DNA of 6,633 nucleotides from Chloroflexota bacterium (GCA_019348395.1 JAHWJN010000076.1:1-6633), one strand, 5' to 3'. Positions 1-6,366 are shown, counted from the first letter of the stretch. Numbers and translations are program-made. Notes: a model not told the origin generated them from the sequence alone.

Positions 1-273
1 AACGCCCTGGTGGAGGCGATCTACTACGGTAAGCCGACCGTCGTGAACCGCTACTCGGTATACGAGGCCGACATCCGTCCACTCGGATTCGAGCTGATCG
101 AGATCGATGGCGCCATCACCCCCGCCACGGTGCGCGAGGTCCGTGCCGTGCTCGCCGACCCGAAACGCCAGGCCCGCATCGCGCGTCGCAACTTCGAGAT
201 CGGGCGGGCGCACCTCTCCTACGAGGTCCTGCAGCGCAAGCTCGCCCGATGGATCCGCAAGCTGACGATGTGA
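1..273 (+). CDS. Glycosyltransferase, GT4-like, C-terminal end (5' cut by window edge)
   Basis: The frame is open from base 1 and ends at TGA 271-273, giving 90 residues of the C-terminal part only. Residues 1-13 (NALVEAIYYGKPT) followed by VV match the nucleotide-sugar binding end of GT-B fold family 4 enzymes, where a conserved Glu sits in a 'lxEAmaxGkPvv' context (here E5 and G10-K-P). After that comes an Asp/Glu-rich stretch, then a helical Arg-rich tail (about residues 45-90) of the kind that packs back on the first Rossmann domain. Such enzymes move a sugar from an NDP- or GDP-sugar to a lipid, sugar or small acceptor in the cytoplasm. Donor and acceptor cannot be told from this fragment. 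It runs convergent to ispH with 15 bases between the two stops, so it is not part of the minus-strand operon. GTG at 10 is an internal codon, not a start. Confidence 0.7.
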   Translation, partial: NALVEAIYYGKPTVVNRYSVYEADIRPLGFELIEIDGAITPATVREVRAVLADPKRQARIARRNFEIGRAHLSYEVLQRKLARWIRKLTM

Positions 274-283
274 CCGTGAGCAC

Positions 284-298
284 GACCGCTAGGCGGTC
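284..298. terminator. Small palindrome between convergent genes, possible weak terminator
   Basis: GACCGC (284-289) and GCGGTC (293-298) form a perfect 6-bp stem around a 3-base TAG loop. It lies where the plus-strand glycosyltransferase and the minus-strand ispH converge. The stem overlaps the last codons and stop (289-291) of ispH. No T-tract follows on either strand, so intrinsic termination is uncertain. A chance palindrome in GC-rich DNA is possible. Confidence 0.2.
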
Positions 299-1161
299 AG
301 GGCGTAGACCCGCTCCCGGACCTCCTCGAGGTCGACCTCGGGTGTTGACGTGCCGCCGGTGATGCCGATCCGGGCCTTGCCGCGCACCCACTCCGCGTGC
401 TCTGCGGCGAGCTCATCGGCATCGGCGACGTGGACCGTCTCGGGCAGAATCTGGGCGCACTTCACGGCGAGTTCCTTGGTGTTCGAGCTGTTCTTCCCGC
501 CGACCACGATCATGGCGTCCACCTGGCGAGCCAGCTCCACGCTGTCGTCCTGGCGGGTCAGCGTGACGGGGCACACCGTGTTGACGACCCGAAGGTCGTG
601 GGCGCGGCGCAGGCAGAAGGCGGCGAACTCCTCGAGCTTCTGCGGCAGAATCGTCGACTGGCTGAGCACGCCGATCTTCTTCGTTCGCGGCACGCGCTCC
701 CAGGTGGATCGGTCCATGTCGTCGACGACGACGTGCTTCTCGCCGGCATAGCTGCGCACGCCCTTGACCTCGGGATGGTCCTCGTGCCCGATGATGCAGA
801 CGGTGTAGCCCGCCTCCGCCAGCTCGCGAGCCGCCTTCTGCGACTGGAGCACCCACGTGCAGGTGGCGTCGATCACCTCGAGGTCGCCCTTGCCGCGCAC
901 CCGCTCGGACTCCGACTTGGGGACGCCGTGGGCGCGGATGACGAGCGTGCCGCCCTCGACCTGGTCGGCCAGGTCGGCGGTGCGGATGCCGCGGTCGCTC
1001 AGGTCGGCCTTGATGCCGGGGTTGTGCACGAGCTGGCCGAGGGTCGTGACCTCCTTGCCCTGCTCGCGCGCGTGCTTGGCCTTGTCGATCGCCAGACGCA
1101 CGCCGTAGCAGAAGCCGGCACGCTCGGCGATGCGGACGTCGGGTCGGGTTGCCGTGGTCAT
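289..1161 (-). CDS. ispH: 4-hydroxy-3-methylbut-2-enyl diphosphate reductase (IspH/LytB)
   Basis: IspH is the last enzyme of the MEP (non-mevalonate) pathway. It is a cytoplasmic iron-sulfur protein that reduces HMBPP to IPP and DMAPP. The 290-residue product is normal family length. The three cluster-ligand cysteines are present: C18 in ERAGFCYGV, C101 in VIDATCTW and C197 in NTVCPVTLTRQ. Substrate-pocket motifs are also there: RAHGV (76-80, H78), GHEDHPEVKG (125-134, with H129 and E131) and GGKNSSNT (221-228). GITGGTSTPE (266-275) is a mild variant of the usual AGASTP and keeps its Ser. The chosen start ATG 1159-1161 places the first Cys motif at the usual distance. ATG 1168-1170, three codons earlier, is equally possible, and neither has a clear Shine-Dalgarno. 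The frame stays open to 1320, but that extension is Arg/Pro-rich, runs into plsC and is not real. It is the last gene of the operon, 43 bases after plsC, the widest gap in the run. Unlike many clostridial IspH proteins it has no fused ribosomal S1 domains. Confidence 0.96.
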   Translation of the reverse strand: MTTATRPDVRIAERAGFCYGVRLAIDKAKHAREQGKEVTTLGQLVHNPGIKADLSDRGIRTADLADQVEGGTLVIRAHGVPKSESERVRGKGDLEVIDATCTWVLQSQKAARELAEAGYTVCIIGHEDHPEVKGVRSYAGEKHVVVDDMDRSTWERVPRTKKIGVLSQSTILPQKLEEFAAFCLRRAHDLRVVNTVCPVTLTRQDDSVELARQVDAMIVVGGKNSSNTKELAVKCAQILPETVHVADADELAAEHAEWVRGKARIGITGGTSTPEVDLEEVRERVYALTA

Positions 1162-1204
1162 CGCACCCATTCTATGAGGGATACGCGCCCGCGTCAGTTC
1201 CCGA

Positions 1205-1861
1205 TCAGTCCGACGCGGGTGGTCGGTGCTGCTCCGGCGGAAGGAGCTCCTCGATGGCCGACATGACCCGTTCGGTGCCGGTCGCCAGGGTCGCTCGGTC
1301 CAATCGCCCGGTGGGCACATGGTCCAGCGTGAACGGCGCGCCGAAGCGGATGGTGACCTGCGAGCTCCGGGGGAACCGCGAGCGGCCGGGGAAGATTCGG
1401 TGGGTGCCGCTCACTGCGGCGGGTACCAGCGGCGCGCCGGAGCGCATGGCGATGAGTGCCGCCCCCGGCTTGGCGGCCTTGAGCCGGCCGTCCTTCGAGC
1501 GCGTGCCCTCCGGGAAGATCGCGATCGGCTCGCCCGAGGCCAGCGTCGCGAGGCTGAACCGCTGCGCCGCGCGGTCGCGCTCGCCGCGGCGAACGAAGTA
1601 CACCCCGGACTGGGTCGCCAGCCAGCCGATGACAGGCCAGCTGCGCATCTCCATCTTCGCCATGAAGTGCACGACCCGCCCGATCTGGTGGCCGGTCGCC
1701 CACCCCATCATCAGCGGGTCGAGATTGGAGCAATGGTTCGCCACCACGATGAACGGGCCTGTCCGGGGCAGGTGCTCGACACCTTCGATCCGAGCGCCCC
1801 ACAGCAGGCGCGAGACGAAGCCGATGAGCGCCGCGCCCGGATGGTAGAACCACCTACGCAC
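1205..1861 (-). CDS. plsC: 1-acyl-sn-glycerol-3-phosphate acyltransferase (PlsC/LPLAT family)
   Basis: It transfers an acyl chain to lysophosphatidic acid to make phosphatidic acid at the inner face of the membrane. The 218-residue product carries all the acyltransferase blocks in order: NHCSNLD (42-48, catalytic H43 and D48), GVYFVRRGERD (86-96), FPEGTRS (116-122, glycerol phosphate binding) and LVPAAV (145-150). A hydrophobic, amphipathic N-terminus (about residues 4-21) could anchor it to the membrane. The start is GTG 1859-1861. It overlaps the cmk stop by 8 bases and has a strong GGAGG six bases upstream, and from there the protein begins just before the conserved domain. The same frame is open to 2104, but that part is cmk read in another frame. 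Several LPLAT members acylate other lysolipids, so the exact acceptor is inferred. Its place after cmk and before ispH is a common arrangement. Confidence 0.93.
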   Translation of the reverse strand: MRRWFYHPGAALIGFVSRLLWGARIEGVEHLPRTGPFIVVANHCSNLDPLMMGWATGHQIGRVVHFMAKMEMRSWPVIGWLATQSGVYFVRRGERDRAAQRFSLATLASGEPIAIFPEGTRSKDGRLKAAKPGAALIAMRSGAPLVPAAVSGTHRIFPGRSRFPRSSQVTIRFGAPFTLDHVPTGRLDRATLATGTERVMSAIEELLPPEQHRPPASD

Positions 1862-2534
1862 CGATCTCCTCCAGCCGCGCGACGATGGCGTCGACGCACT
1901 CGTCCACGTTGAGGCGCGCGGTGTCCAGCACGAGCGCGTCGTCCGCCTGGCGCAGTGGCGCAACCTCCCGGCCGGAGTCGGCGTCGTCGCGACGGCGGAT
2001 CTCGTCGAGGTACTCCTCGTATCGCTCCGGACGCCCCATCTCCACTGCGCGGCGCAGCGCACGAGTCTGCGCGTCGGCCGTGAGATAGACCTTGAGCGAT
2101 GCATCCGGCAGAACCACAGTCCCGATGTCCCGCCCGACCATCACGGCATCGCCACGGCGCGCCGCCTCGCGCTGGACGCCGAGCATGGCCGCGCGAACCT
2201 CGGCGTGCCGGCTCACCGCGCTGACGGCGCGGTCGATGCGCGGGCGACGGACGTCCCGGGTGACGTCGCGGCCGTCGAGCATCACCGTCTCGAGCCGATC
2301 ACGCTGATCCGGCGCGGGACGCTCGACCGCGACCTGACAGCGCCCCGCCAGCGCGCCGAGCGCTGCCCCGTCCTCGACGTCGACTCCCCGCTCCACCGCG
2401 GCCAGGGTGAGCGCTCGGTACATCAACCCCGTATCGATGAAGGTGGCGTCGATCCGGCGGGCGAGCGCGTGGCCGACCGTGCTCTTGCCAGCGCCCGACG
2501 GTCCGTCGATGGCCACCGCCCGCGTCCCGGTCAT
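1854..2534 (-). CDS. cmk: Cytidylate kinase (CMP/dCMP kinase)
   Basis: It phosphorylates CMP and dCMP to the diphosphates with ATP, in the cytoplasm, for nucleotide salvage and for CTP needed in phospholipid synthesis. The 226-residue length is typical. The P-loop is GPSGAGKST (11-19). The CMP-binding block FIDTGLMYRA (32-41) has Leu where Ala is most usual. The mid-protein stretch LDGRDVTRDVR, then GRDIGTVVLPDA, and the lid/C-terminal RRDDADSGREVAPLRQADDA are all characteristic of the Cmk family rather than of UMP/CMP kinases. The start ATG 2532-2534 shares ATGA with the rluB stop (4-base overlap), typical of translational re-initiation; no good Shine-Dalgarno is seen. The frame continues open to 2921, antiparallel to nothing useful and inside rluB, so it was trimmed. 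Confidence 0.96.
   Translation of the reverse strand: MTGTRAVAIDGPSGAGKSTVGHALARRIDATFIDTGLMYRALTLAAVERGVDVEDGAALGALAGRCQVAVERPAPDQRDRLETVMLDGRDVTRDVRRPRIDRAVSAVSRHAEVRAAMLGVQREAARRGDAVMVGRDIGTVVLPDASLKVYLTADAQTRALRRAVEMGRPERYEEYLDEIRRRDDADSGREVAPLRQADDALVLDTARLNVDECVDAIVARLEEIGA
1868..1872 (-). promoter_or_regulatory. Strong Shine-Dalgarno deciding the plsC GTG start
   Basis: On the minus strand the bases read GGAGG, followed by six bases and then GTG at 1861-1859. The site sits inside the last codons of cmk. It is the best ribosome binding site in the window. It supports a GTG start overlapping the cmk stop, with translation of plsC coupled to cmk. Confidence 0.75.
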
Positions 2535-3283
2535 CGTCGGCGCCCGCCGGCCAGTGCCTGGACCTCGGAGCGCCGGAGGCGTCGCCACTCTCCGCTGCGC
2601 AGCCCCTTCAGCTCGAGCGGTCCGATGCGGGTCCGCACCAGCCGCACGACGTCCGCCTCGACCGCCGCGAAGAGCCGTCGGATCTCCCGCTTGCGTCCCT
2701 CCCCGATCCGGACTCGCAGCCATGCGCCGTCCTCGGCCCGGTCGCGCTCGACCTCCGGCGGTGGTGCCGCGAACCGCGCGGAGAGCAGGTGCGCCCGCCC
2801 GTCCTCGAGCGTCACGCCGTCGAGCAGCCGACCGAGCTGGCTCCGGGTGGGACGCGGGCTCACCAACGCGGCGTACTCCCGCTCGGTGCCGTAGCGAGGG
2901 TGGAGGACGCGGTTGGCCCACTCCCCATCGTTGGTGAGCAGCATCAGGCCCTCCGACTCGACGTCGAGCCGCCCGGCGGGCCAGAGGCGCCCGCCGCCGA
3001 GGCCCACCAGCGCCAGCACCGACCGCCGGCCGCGTTCGTCCCGGGCCGAGGAGAGATACCCGCGCGGCTTGTGGACCGCCAGGTGGATCGCGGCCGGGGC
3101 GCCACCGACGGGACGGCCGTCGACCTCGATCCGGTCCCGGCCCGGGTCGGCTGACTCGCCGAGCGTCGCCCGGCGCCCATTGACGCTGACCCGTCCGTCG
3201 GCGATGAGCTGCTCGGCCGCGCGTCGAGAGGCGACGCCCGCCCGCGCCAGCAGCTTCTGCAGCCGCTCGGCCTCACCCGGCAT
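2531..3283 (-). CDS. rluB: rRNA pseudouridine synthase, RluB/RsuA family
   Basis: It isomerises a specific uridine of rRNA to pseudouridine; RluB itself acts on 23S rRNA in the peptidyl transferase region. The 250-residue protein has an N-terminal S4 RNA-binding domain (about residues 5-50: RLQKLLARAGVASRR, then VSVNG at 32-36). The catalytic domain starts with HKPRGYLSS (71-79) and has GRLDVESEGLMLLTNDG (104-120), in which D107 is the expected catalytic Asp. The C-terminal EGRKREIRRLF block is the usual RNA-contacting motif of the family. The start ATG 3281-3283 lies just before the S4 domain and overlaps the end of scpB by 11 bases. The subfamily (RluB versus RsuA, RluE or RluF) is inferred mainly from the scpB neighbourhood, where RluB-type enzymes are normally found. 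The tail is short and basic (AGGRRR) with no long extension. Confidence 0.92.
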   Translation of the reverse strand: MPGEAERLQKLLARAGVASRRAAEQLIADGRVSVNGRRATLGESADPGRDRIEVDGRPVGGAPAAIHLAVHKPRGYLSSARDERGRRSVLALVGLGGGRLWPAGRLDVESEGLMLLTNDGEWANRVLHPRYGTEREYAALVSPRPTRSQLGRLLDGVTLEDGRAHLLSARFAAPPPEVERDRAEDGAWLRVRIGEGRKREIRRLFAAVEADVVRLVRTRIGPLELKGLRSGEWRRLRRSEVQALAGGRRR

Positions 3284-3848
3284 CGGCAGCGGGGTCCGGA
3301 GCCGCCCGGTCGGCCAGGGCGCTGAGCTGCGCGGCCTCCGACGAGAGCGCTGGCAGATCCTCGATCGAGGTGAGCCCGAAGCGTTCGAGGAAGGTGAAGG
3401 TGGTCCCGAAGAGGACCGGGCGGCCCGGCGTGTCGCGGCGACCGACCTCGGTGATGAGCCGCCGATGGAGCAGCGAGCGGATGACGTAGTCCGAGTCGAC
3501 GCCGCGGACGCGCTCGACGTCGCCGCGGGTGCACGGTTGCCGATAGGCGACGACCGCCAGCGCCTCGAGCGATGCGGGCGAGAGCCGTGCCTCCTCGCGC
3601 GCGGCGTACGTCGCCAGCCGCTCGCCCACCTCCGGCGCGGTGACCAGCTGCCACGCATCGTCATGGTGCTGCACGCGGAGGCCTCGGCCGTCCTCGATCA
3701 GCCGCTCGGCCAGCGCGGAGAGGGTCCCCTCCGCCTCGAGGCGCGGCACGCCGCCCAGCTCGGCCAGCTCCGCGGTCGCGAGGGGGCGTTCGGCGATGAA
3801 GAGCAGCGCCTCGAAGAACGCGTCGAGGTCGTGGGCTGGCTCGCTCAT
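3273..3848 (-). CDS. scpB: Segregation and condensation protein B (ScpB)
   Basis: ScpB is a winged-helix kleisin-interacting (kite) subunit. It dimerises, binds the middle of ScpA and so regulates the SMC-ScpAB condensin in chromosome compaction and segregation. The 191-residue product shows the first winged helix beginning at FFEALLFIAERPL (11-23). The second starts at RLSPASLEALAVVAYRQP (88-105) and includes TRGDVERVRGV (107-117). The family signature GRPVLFGTTFTFLERFGL follows, then SIEDLP. A short Ala/Pro/Asp-rich tail has no recognisable motif. The start ATG 3846-3848 shares ATGA with the scpA stop. A weak purine-rich GAGACGAG lies upstream. The frame stays open to 3980, but the added residues are Arg/Asp-rich and lie inside scpA. 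Confidence 0.96.
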   Translation of the reverse strand: MSEPAHDLDAFFEALLFIAERPLATAELAELGGVPRLEAEGTLSALAERLIEDGRGLRVQHHDDAWQLVTAPEVGERLATYAAREEARLSPASLEALAVVAYRQPCTRGDVERVRGVDSDYVIRSLLHRRLITEVGRRDTPGRPVLFGTTFTFLERFGLTSIEDLPALSSEAAQLSALADRAAPDPAADAG

Positions 3849-4633
3849 CGGCTCGTCTCGGTCAGGTTCTCGATCACGATCGGGCCGAAGAGATCGGTCT
3901 GCTGCGCCCTCACCTGCCGGCGACGAACAAGCTCGAGCGTGGCGAGGAAGGTCACCGTCGCCTCGGTCCGGGTCCGGCAACCGGCCAGGATCGACTGCAG
4001 GACCACCCGGCCACCGCGCGACAGCGCCCGGCGCAGGACCTCGATCTGCTGGCCGATGGTGATCTCTCGCTTCATCACCTCCGGTGGCGGAGCAACCGGC
4101 TCGGGGATCGCGGCGAGCGCCTCGAGCGCGCTCACGAGCACAGCCACCGGCAGCGGCTCGGTCGGCACGACGGGCAGGTCCGCCTCGCGTGGCTCGCGTC
4201 GCATGACCGGCGCAACGCCGTCACGCTCGCCGAGGGCCACCGCCGCGTCGCGCAGGGCCCGGTACTCGAGGAGGCGACGTCGCAGCTCGTCCTCATCGGG
4301 CTCGTCGGAACCCTCGGGAACCGGCGGCAGCGGCTCGGTCGGCAGCATCCGCTTCGACTTCAGGTAGATGAGCTGTGCCGCGATGGCGACGAACTCGGAC
4401 AGGTTGACGGTGTCGACCGGATGGCGAGCCAGGTGACCGACGTACGCATCTGCCACCTCGGCCAGCGGCACCGTCAGGATGTCCAGCTGGCGGGACTCGA
4501 TGAGGTGCAGCAGGAGCTGCAGGGGTCCCTCGAAGACGGGCAGCTCGATGCGGAACTCCGGATCGCCGACGGGAACCGCCACGGCAACCTTCGGCTCGAT
4601 CGGGATCGGCTCCATGCCGTCAGCTTGCGTCAT
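3845..4633 (-). CDS. scpA: Segregation and condensation protein A (ScpA, kleisin)
   Basis: ScpA is the kleisin that bridges the SMC heads and carries ScpB. The 262-residue protein has the N-terminal SMC-neck binding region with FEGPLQLLLHLIE (34-46; Gln39 replaces the commoner Asp), then DILTVPLAEVADAYV and NLSEFVAIAAQLIYLKSKRMLP, all hallmark ScpA sequence. A central acidic/Pro-rich linker (PPVPEGSDEPDEDE) is where ScpB binds in homologues. The C-terminal winged helix ends in RRRQVRAQQTDLFGPIVIE, which contacts the SMC cap. The start ATG 4631-4633 has GAAGG six bases upstream and overlaps the HD gene by 14 bases. ATG 4613-4615 would remove the overlap but lacks such a site. Residues 1-26 before the kleisin motif are longer than usual and not conserved. 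Pairing with scpB in coupled order fits a stoichiometric complex. Confidence 0.96.
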   Translation of the reverse strand: MTQADGMEPIPIEPKVAVAVPVGDPEFRIELPVFEGPLQLLLHLIESRQLDILTVPLAEVADAYVGHLARHPVDTVNLSEFVAIAAQLIYLKSKRMLPTEPLPPVPEGSDEPDEDELRRRLLEYRALRDAAVALGERDGVAPVMRREPREADLPVVPTEPLPVAVLVSALEALAAIPEPVAPPPEVMKREITIGQQIEVLRRALSRGGRVVLQSILAGCRTRTEATVTFLATLELVRRRQVRAQQTDLFGPIVIENLTETSR

Positions 4634-5108
4634 CGGCGACCTTCAGCGCGTGCGCCAGCCGCACGTCATCGGCGCCCGAGGCGCTGCCACGCAGGAATGC
4701 GACGGCGCGCGCCGAGCAGCCGGCGGCCTCGGCGAGGTCGGCCGACAGCCGATCGTGATGAAGGTAGAGGTGGTACGCGTAGCGCCACGATCCGGGATCG
4801 GGAGAGGCAATACGGGATAGCAGGTTCGGCGCGGCGGTCTCCAGCAGCACGCCGGTCACGCGGTGCCACAGTCGCATGCGGTGCCCCTTCGCCGCGTCGT
4901 GGAGCAGCGCGGCCGTGAGCAGATCGGGATCGTCCCAGCCGCCGGCCCGCAGGCGGGCCACCACGTCGTGGGCGTGCCGTCGGTCGGCGACCGGCATCGC
5001 CGCGAACAGCGGCCAGGCAGCCTCGCCCAGCAGCCGCCGGGCGTCGTCCGTCTCGGCCGGCTCGACGCGAGCCCGAACGTGCGCCACGAACTGGGCGACC
5101 CTATGCAC
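4620..5108 (-). CDS. Small HD-domain phosphohydrolase-like protein of unknown substrate
   Basis: A 162-residue, wholly soluble-looking protein with the layout of a single-domain HD-superfamily metal-dependent phosphohydrolase. The likely ligands are H45 (in DRRHAHDVV; H47 is an alternative), the doublet H70-D71 in AALLHDAAK, and a late Asp in LKVADDAS, which ends the protein. Between them, YHLYLHHDRLSADLAEAAG (from about residue 111) resembles the 'HxelgAelAraaG' helix of such proteins. No partner domain (PAS, GGDEF, nucleotidyltransferase) is attached, so it is not a full RelA/SpoT or HD-GYP enzyme. The start is GTG 5106-5108, overlapping the protease stop by 8 bases; a GGGG lies about nine bases upstream. 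It sits between an M50 protease and scpA. The location suggests co-expression but does not reveal the substrate, which could be a nucleotide or another phosphoester. HD membership is fairly sure; the biochemical role is unknown. Confidence 0.8.
   Translation of the reverse strand: MHRVAQFVAHVRARVEPAETDDARRLLGEAAWPLFAAMPVADRRHAHDVVARLRAGGWDDPDLLTAALLHDAAKGHRMRLWHRVTGVLLETAAPNLLSRIASPDPGSWRYAYHLYLHHDRLSADLAEAAGCSARAVAFLRGSASGADDVRLAHALKVADDAS
4640..4644 (-). promoter_or_regulatory. Shine-Dalgarno favouring the upstream scpA start
   Basis: The minus strand reads GAAGG, then six bases, then ATG at 4633-4631. The alternative ATG at 4615 has no comparable site. This decides for the longer ScpA and a 14-base overlap with the end of the HD-domain gene. 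Confidence 0.5.
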
Positions 5109-5715
5109 CGATCAGCACCCCGGTCAGATCCCGCAGCCAGCCGAACACGACGCGCAGCGGGCTGCCCGGAAGGAAGACGAGAAGCAGGATGAGGATGATC
5201 CCGTACTGGGCGTAGCGCTGGACGGTGAAGGCCGCCTTCGGCGGCAGGAAGGCGAGCGCCACGTTGTAGCCGTCCAGCGGCGGGATGGGCAGCAGGTTGA
5301 ACACCGCGAGCAGCAGGTTGTAGAAGACGACACCGGCGGTCAGGTCCATCACGAAGCCCGTGCCGCCACCGGAGTCCAGGACACGGAACAGCGCCGCACC
5401 GACGATGGCCACGAGAACGTTCGCGATCGGTCCGCCGGATGCGACCAGCGCCATGCCGATCGGACCTGGCCGCAACGCGTACACGTTCACCGGTACCGGC
5501 CTGCCCCAGCCGAAGCCGGCCATCAGGAAGACGAGCGCCCCGACGGGGTCGATGTGCCGGGCCGGATTCAGGCTCACCCGCCCCAGGGCACGGGGTCGTC
5601 GGTCGCCGAGCTGATCGGCGAGAAAGGCGTGGCTGAACTCGTGGAAGGTGATACCGACGACCAGGGCGATCCCGATCGCCAGGATCTGCGCCAGGTCGAG
5701 GTCGAAGAAGAGCAT
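5101..5715 (-). CDS. Site-2 protease-like membrane zinc metalloprotease (peptidase M50)
   Basis: A 204-residue polytopic membrane protein of the compact bacterial M50 group, which cleaves within or near membrane segments. The zinc motif HEFSH (25-29, with E26 as catalytic base) lies in the first hydrophobic helix (about 8-31). The third zinc ligand is D148 in NLLPIPPLDGYNVA (140-153). GWGRPVPVN (69-77), followed by a hydrophobic segment with ASGGPIANVLVA (92-103), is typical of this group. Other membrane segments are about 86-111, 127-143 and 178-196. There is no PDZ or CBS domain, so it is not RseP- or SpoIVFB-like. Its substrate is unknown. Members of this group are frequently found just upstream of scpA. 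The start ATG 5713-5715 is 10 bases after the pnp stop; an upstream in-frame ATG near 5751 would overlap pnp and adds nonconserved residues. The protein ends LIGA with its stop inside the HD start region. Confidence 0.92.
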   Translation of the reverse strand: MLFFDLDLAQILAIGIALVVGITFHEFSHAFLADQLGDRRPRALGRVSLNPARHIDPVGALVFLMAGFGWGRPVPVNVYALRPGPIGMALVASGGPIANVLVAIVGAALFRVLDSGGGTGFVMDLTAGVVFYNLLLAVFNLLPIPPLDGYNVALAFLPPKAAFTVQRYAQYGIILILLLVFLPGSPLRVVFGWLRDLTGVLIGA

Positions 5716-5725
5716 CCGCTCGGGG

Positions 5726-6361
5726 TCAGGCCAGCTGCGGGAGCAGGTCACCGAGCAGGGTCACGAGCCGCCGGGCACCGATGCGACCCATCTCGATGAC
5801 CTCCTCGTGGCTCGCGCCGGTCTCAACGTCGTCGGTCGCCTTGTTCGTCACCAGGCTGAACCCGAGCACGCGAACACCGGCGTGGCGCGCCACGATGACC
5901 TCGTGCGCGGTGCTCATGCCGACCGCGTCGCCACCGAGGGTCCGGAGCATTCGCATCTCCGCGCGGGTCTCGTACGAGGGGCCGGACAGCATGAGGTAGA
6001 CGCCTCGGCGCAGGCCGACGCCGGTCCGCTCGGCGGACGCCAGCGCGGCGTCGCGGAGGGCGGGGTCGTACGCATCGGTCATGGGCGGGAAGCGGGGCCC
6101 GAAACGCTCGAGATTCGGGCCGAGCAGCGGGTTGTCGCCGGACAGGTTGATGTGGTCGGTGATCAGCATCACGTCGCCGGGCTCGTACTCCGGATCCAGG
6201 CCGCCCGCCGCGTTGGTCACCACCAGCGTCTCGACCCCGAGCGAGAGGACGGCGCGCAGCAGCAGCGTCGCCTCGCGCTGGGAGTAGCCCTCGTACGGAT
6301 GCGCGCGACCGGACAGGATGAGCATCGGGGTGTGGCGCACGGCTCCGACCACGAGCTCGCC
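5726..6361 (-). CDS. pnp: Purine nucleoside phosphorylase, trimeric type, missing its N-terminal part
   Basis: It would cleave inosine/guanosine and deoxy forms with phosphate to base and (deoxy)ribose-1-phosphate (purine salvage). The homologous part is 211 residues, numbered here from G1 at 6361. It holds SGRAHPYEGYS (17-27, with the phosphate-site Arg and His), TNAAGG (49-54), DHINLSGDNPLLGPN (69-83), GPSYET (127-132, purine-binding Glu), GMSTAHEVIVARH (148-160) and SLVTNKATDD (169-178). N173 matches human PNP Asn243, so 6-oxopurine specificity is likely. Normal proteins are about 270 residues and begin with a GSGLG phosphate loop and a GHAG motif. Both are absent, because homology stops at GELVVG. 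The frame stays open to 6523 with possible starts, but those residues are antisense to nuoM and resemble no PNP. The protein as encoded should be inactive, unless the junction is an assembly error. The stop is 10 bases before the protease gene. Confidence 0.9.
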   Translation of the reverse strand, partial: GELVVGAVRHTPMLILSGRAHPYEGYSQREATLLLRAVLSLGVETLVVTNAAGGLDPEYEPGDVMLITDHINLSGDNPLLGPNLERFGPRFPPMTDAYDPALRDAALASAERTGVGLRRGVYLMLSGPSYETRAEMRMLRTLGGDAVGMSTAHEVIVARHAGVRVLGFSLVTNKATDDVETGASHEEVIEMGRIGARRLVTLLGDLLPQLA

Positions 6362-6366
6362 GGTCG
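6359..6366. other. Breakpoint joining truncated pnp to truncated nuoM
   Basis: PNP similarity on the minus strand runs to the Gly codon at 6359-6361. NuoM similarity on the plus strand begins with the VGVI codons at 6363-6374. Both genes are cut in their interior at the same place, head to head. The residues that should precede each motif (GHA before GEL in PNP; a hydrophobic helix before VGVI in NuoM) are missing on their respective sides. No insertion-sequence end, direct repeat or att-like sequence is visible. The exact base is uncertain by a few positions. Confidence 0.75.

Noticed and set aside
1162..1204. Possible promoter for ispH in the 43-base gap after plsC
   Set aside because: An AT-richer patch (CATAGAAT on the minus strand) could be read as a -10 box, but no matching -35 box is seen at proper spacing, and the gap is too short to judge.
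397..1266. Plus-strand open frame of 289 codons opposite ispH
   Set aside because: The minus strand encodes complete IspH with all its cysteines. The plus product is low-complexity Leu/Ala/Asp/His with no family resemblance.
1226..1912. Plus-strand open frame of 228 codons opposite plsC
   Set aside because: It is an Arg/Ala-rich shadow frame. The PlsC motifs are unambiguous on the minus strand.
1862..2104. Longer start for plsC in the same frame
   Set aside because: The extra residues come from reading cmk out of frame. The GTG at 1861 has a strong Shine-Dalgarno and gives the normal length.
2535..2921. Longer start for cmk in the same frame
   Set aside because: The extension is Arg/Ala-rich, lies within rluB and precedes a normal Cmk N-terminus with the P-loop at residue 11.
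2913..4367. Very long plus-strand open frame (484 codons) opposite scpB and scpA
   Set aside because: It is antisense to two clear genes. The product is rich in Arg, Ser and Pro with no recognisable domain, as expected for GC-rich shadow frames.
4876..5799. Plus-strand open frame of 307 codons opposite the protease and HD genes
   Set aside because: It is highly charged (Glu/Arg/His/Gln) and matches the antisense of hydrophobic membrane-protein codons. It spans three real minus-strand genes and part of a fourth.
6359..6366. Mobile-element insertion as the cause of the pnp/nuoM joint
   Set aside because: No transposase, terminal inverted repeat or target-site duplication is visible at or near the joint. 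Both sides are ordinary housekeeping coding sequence.
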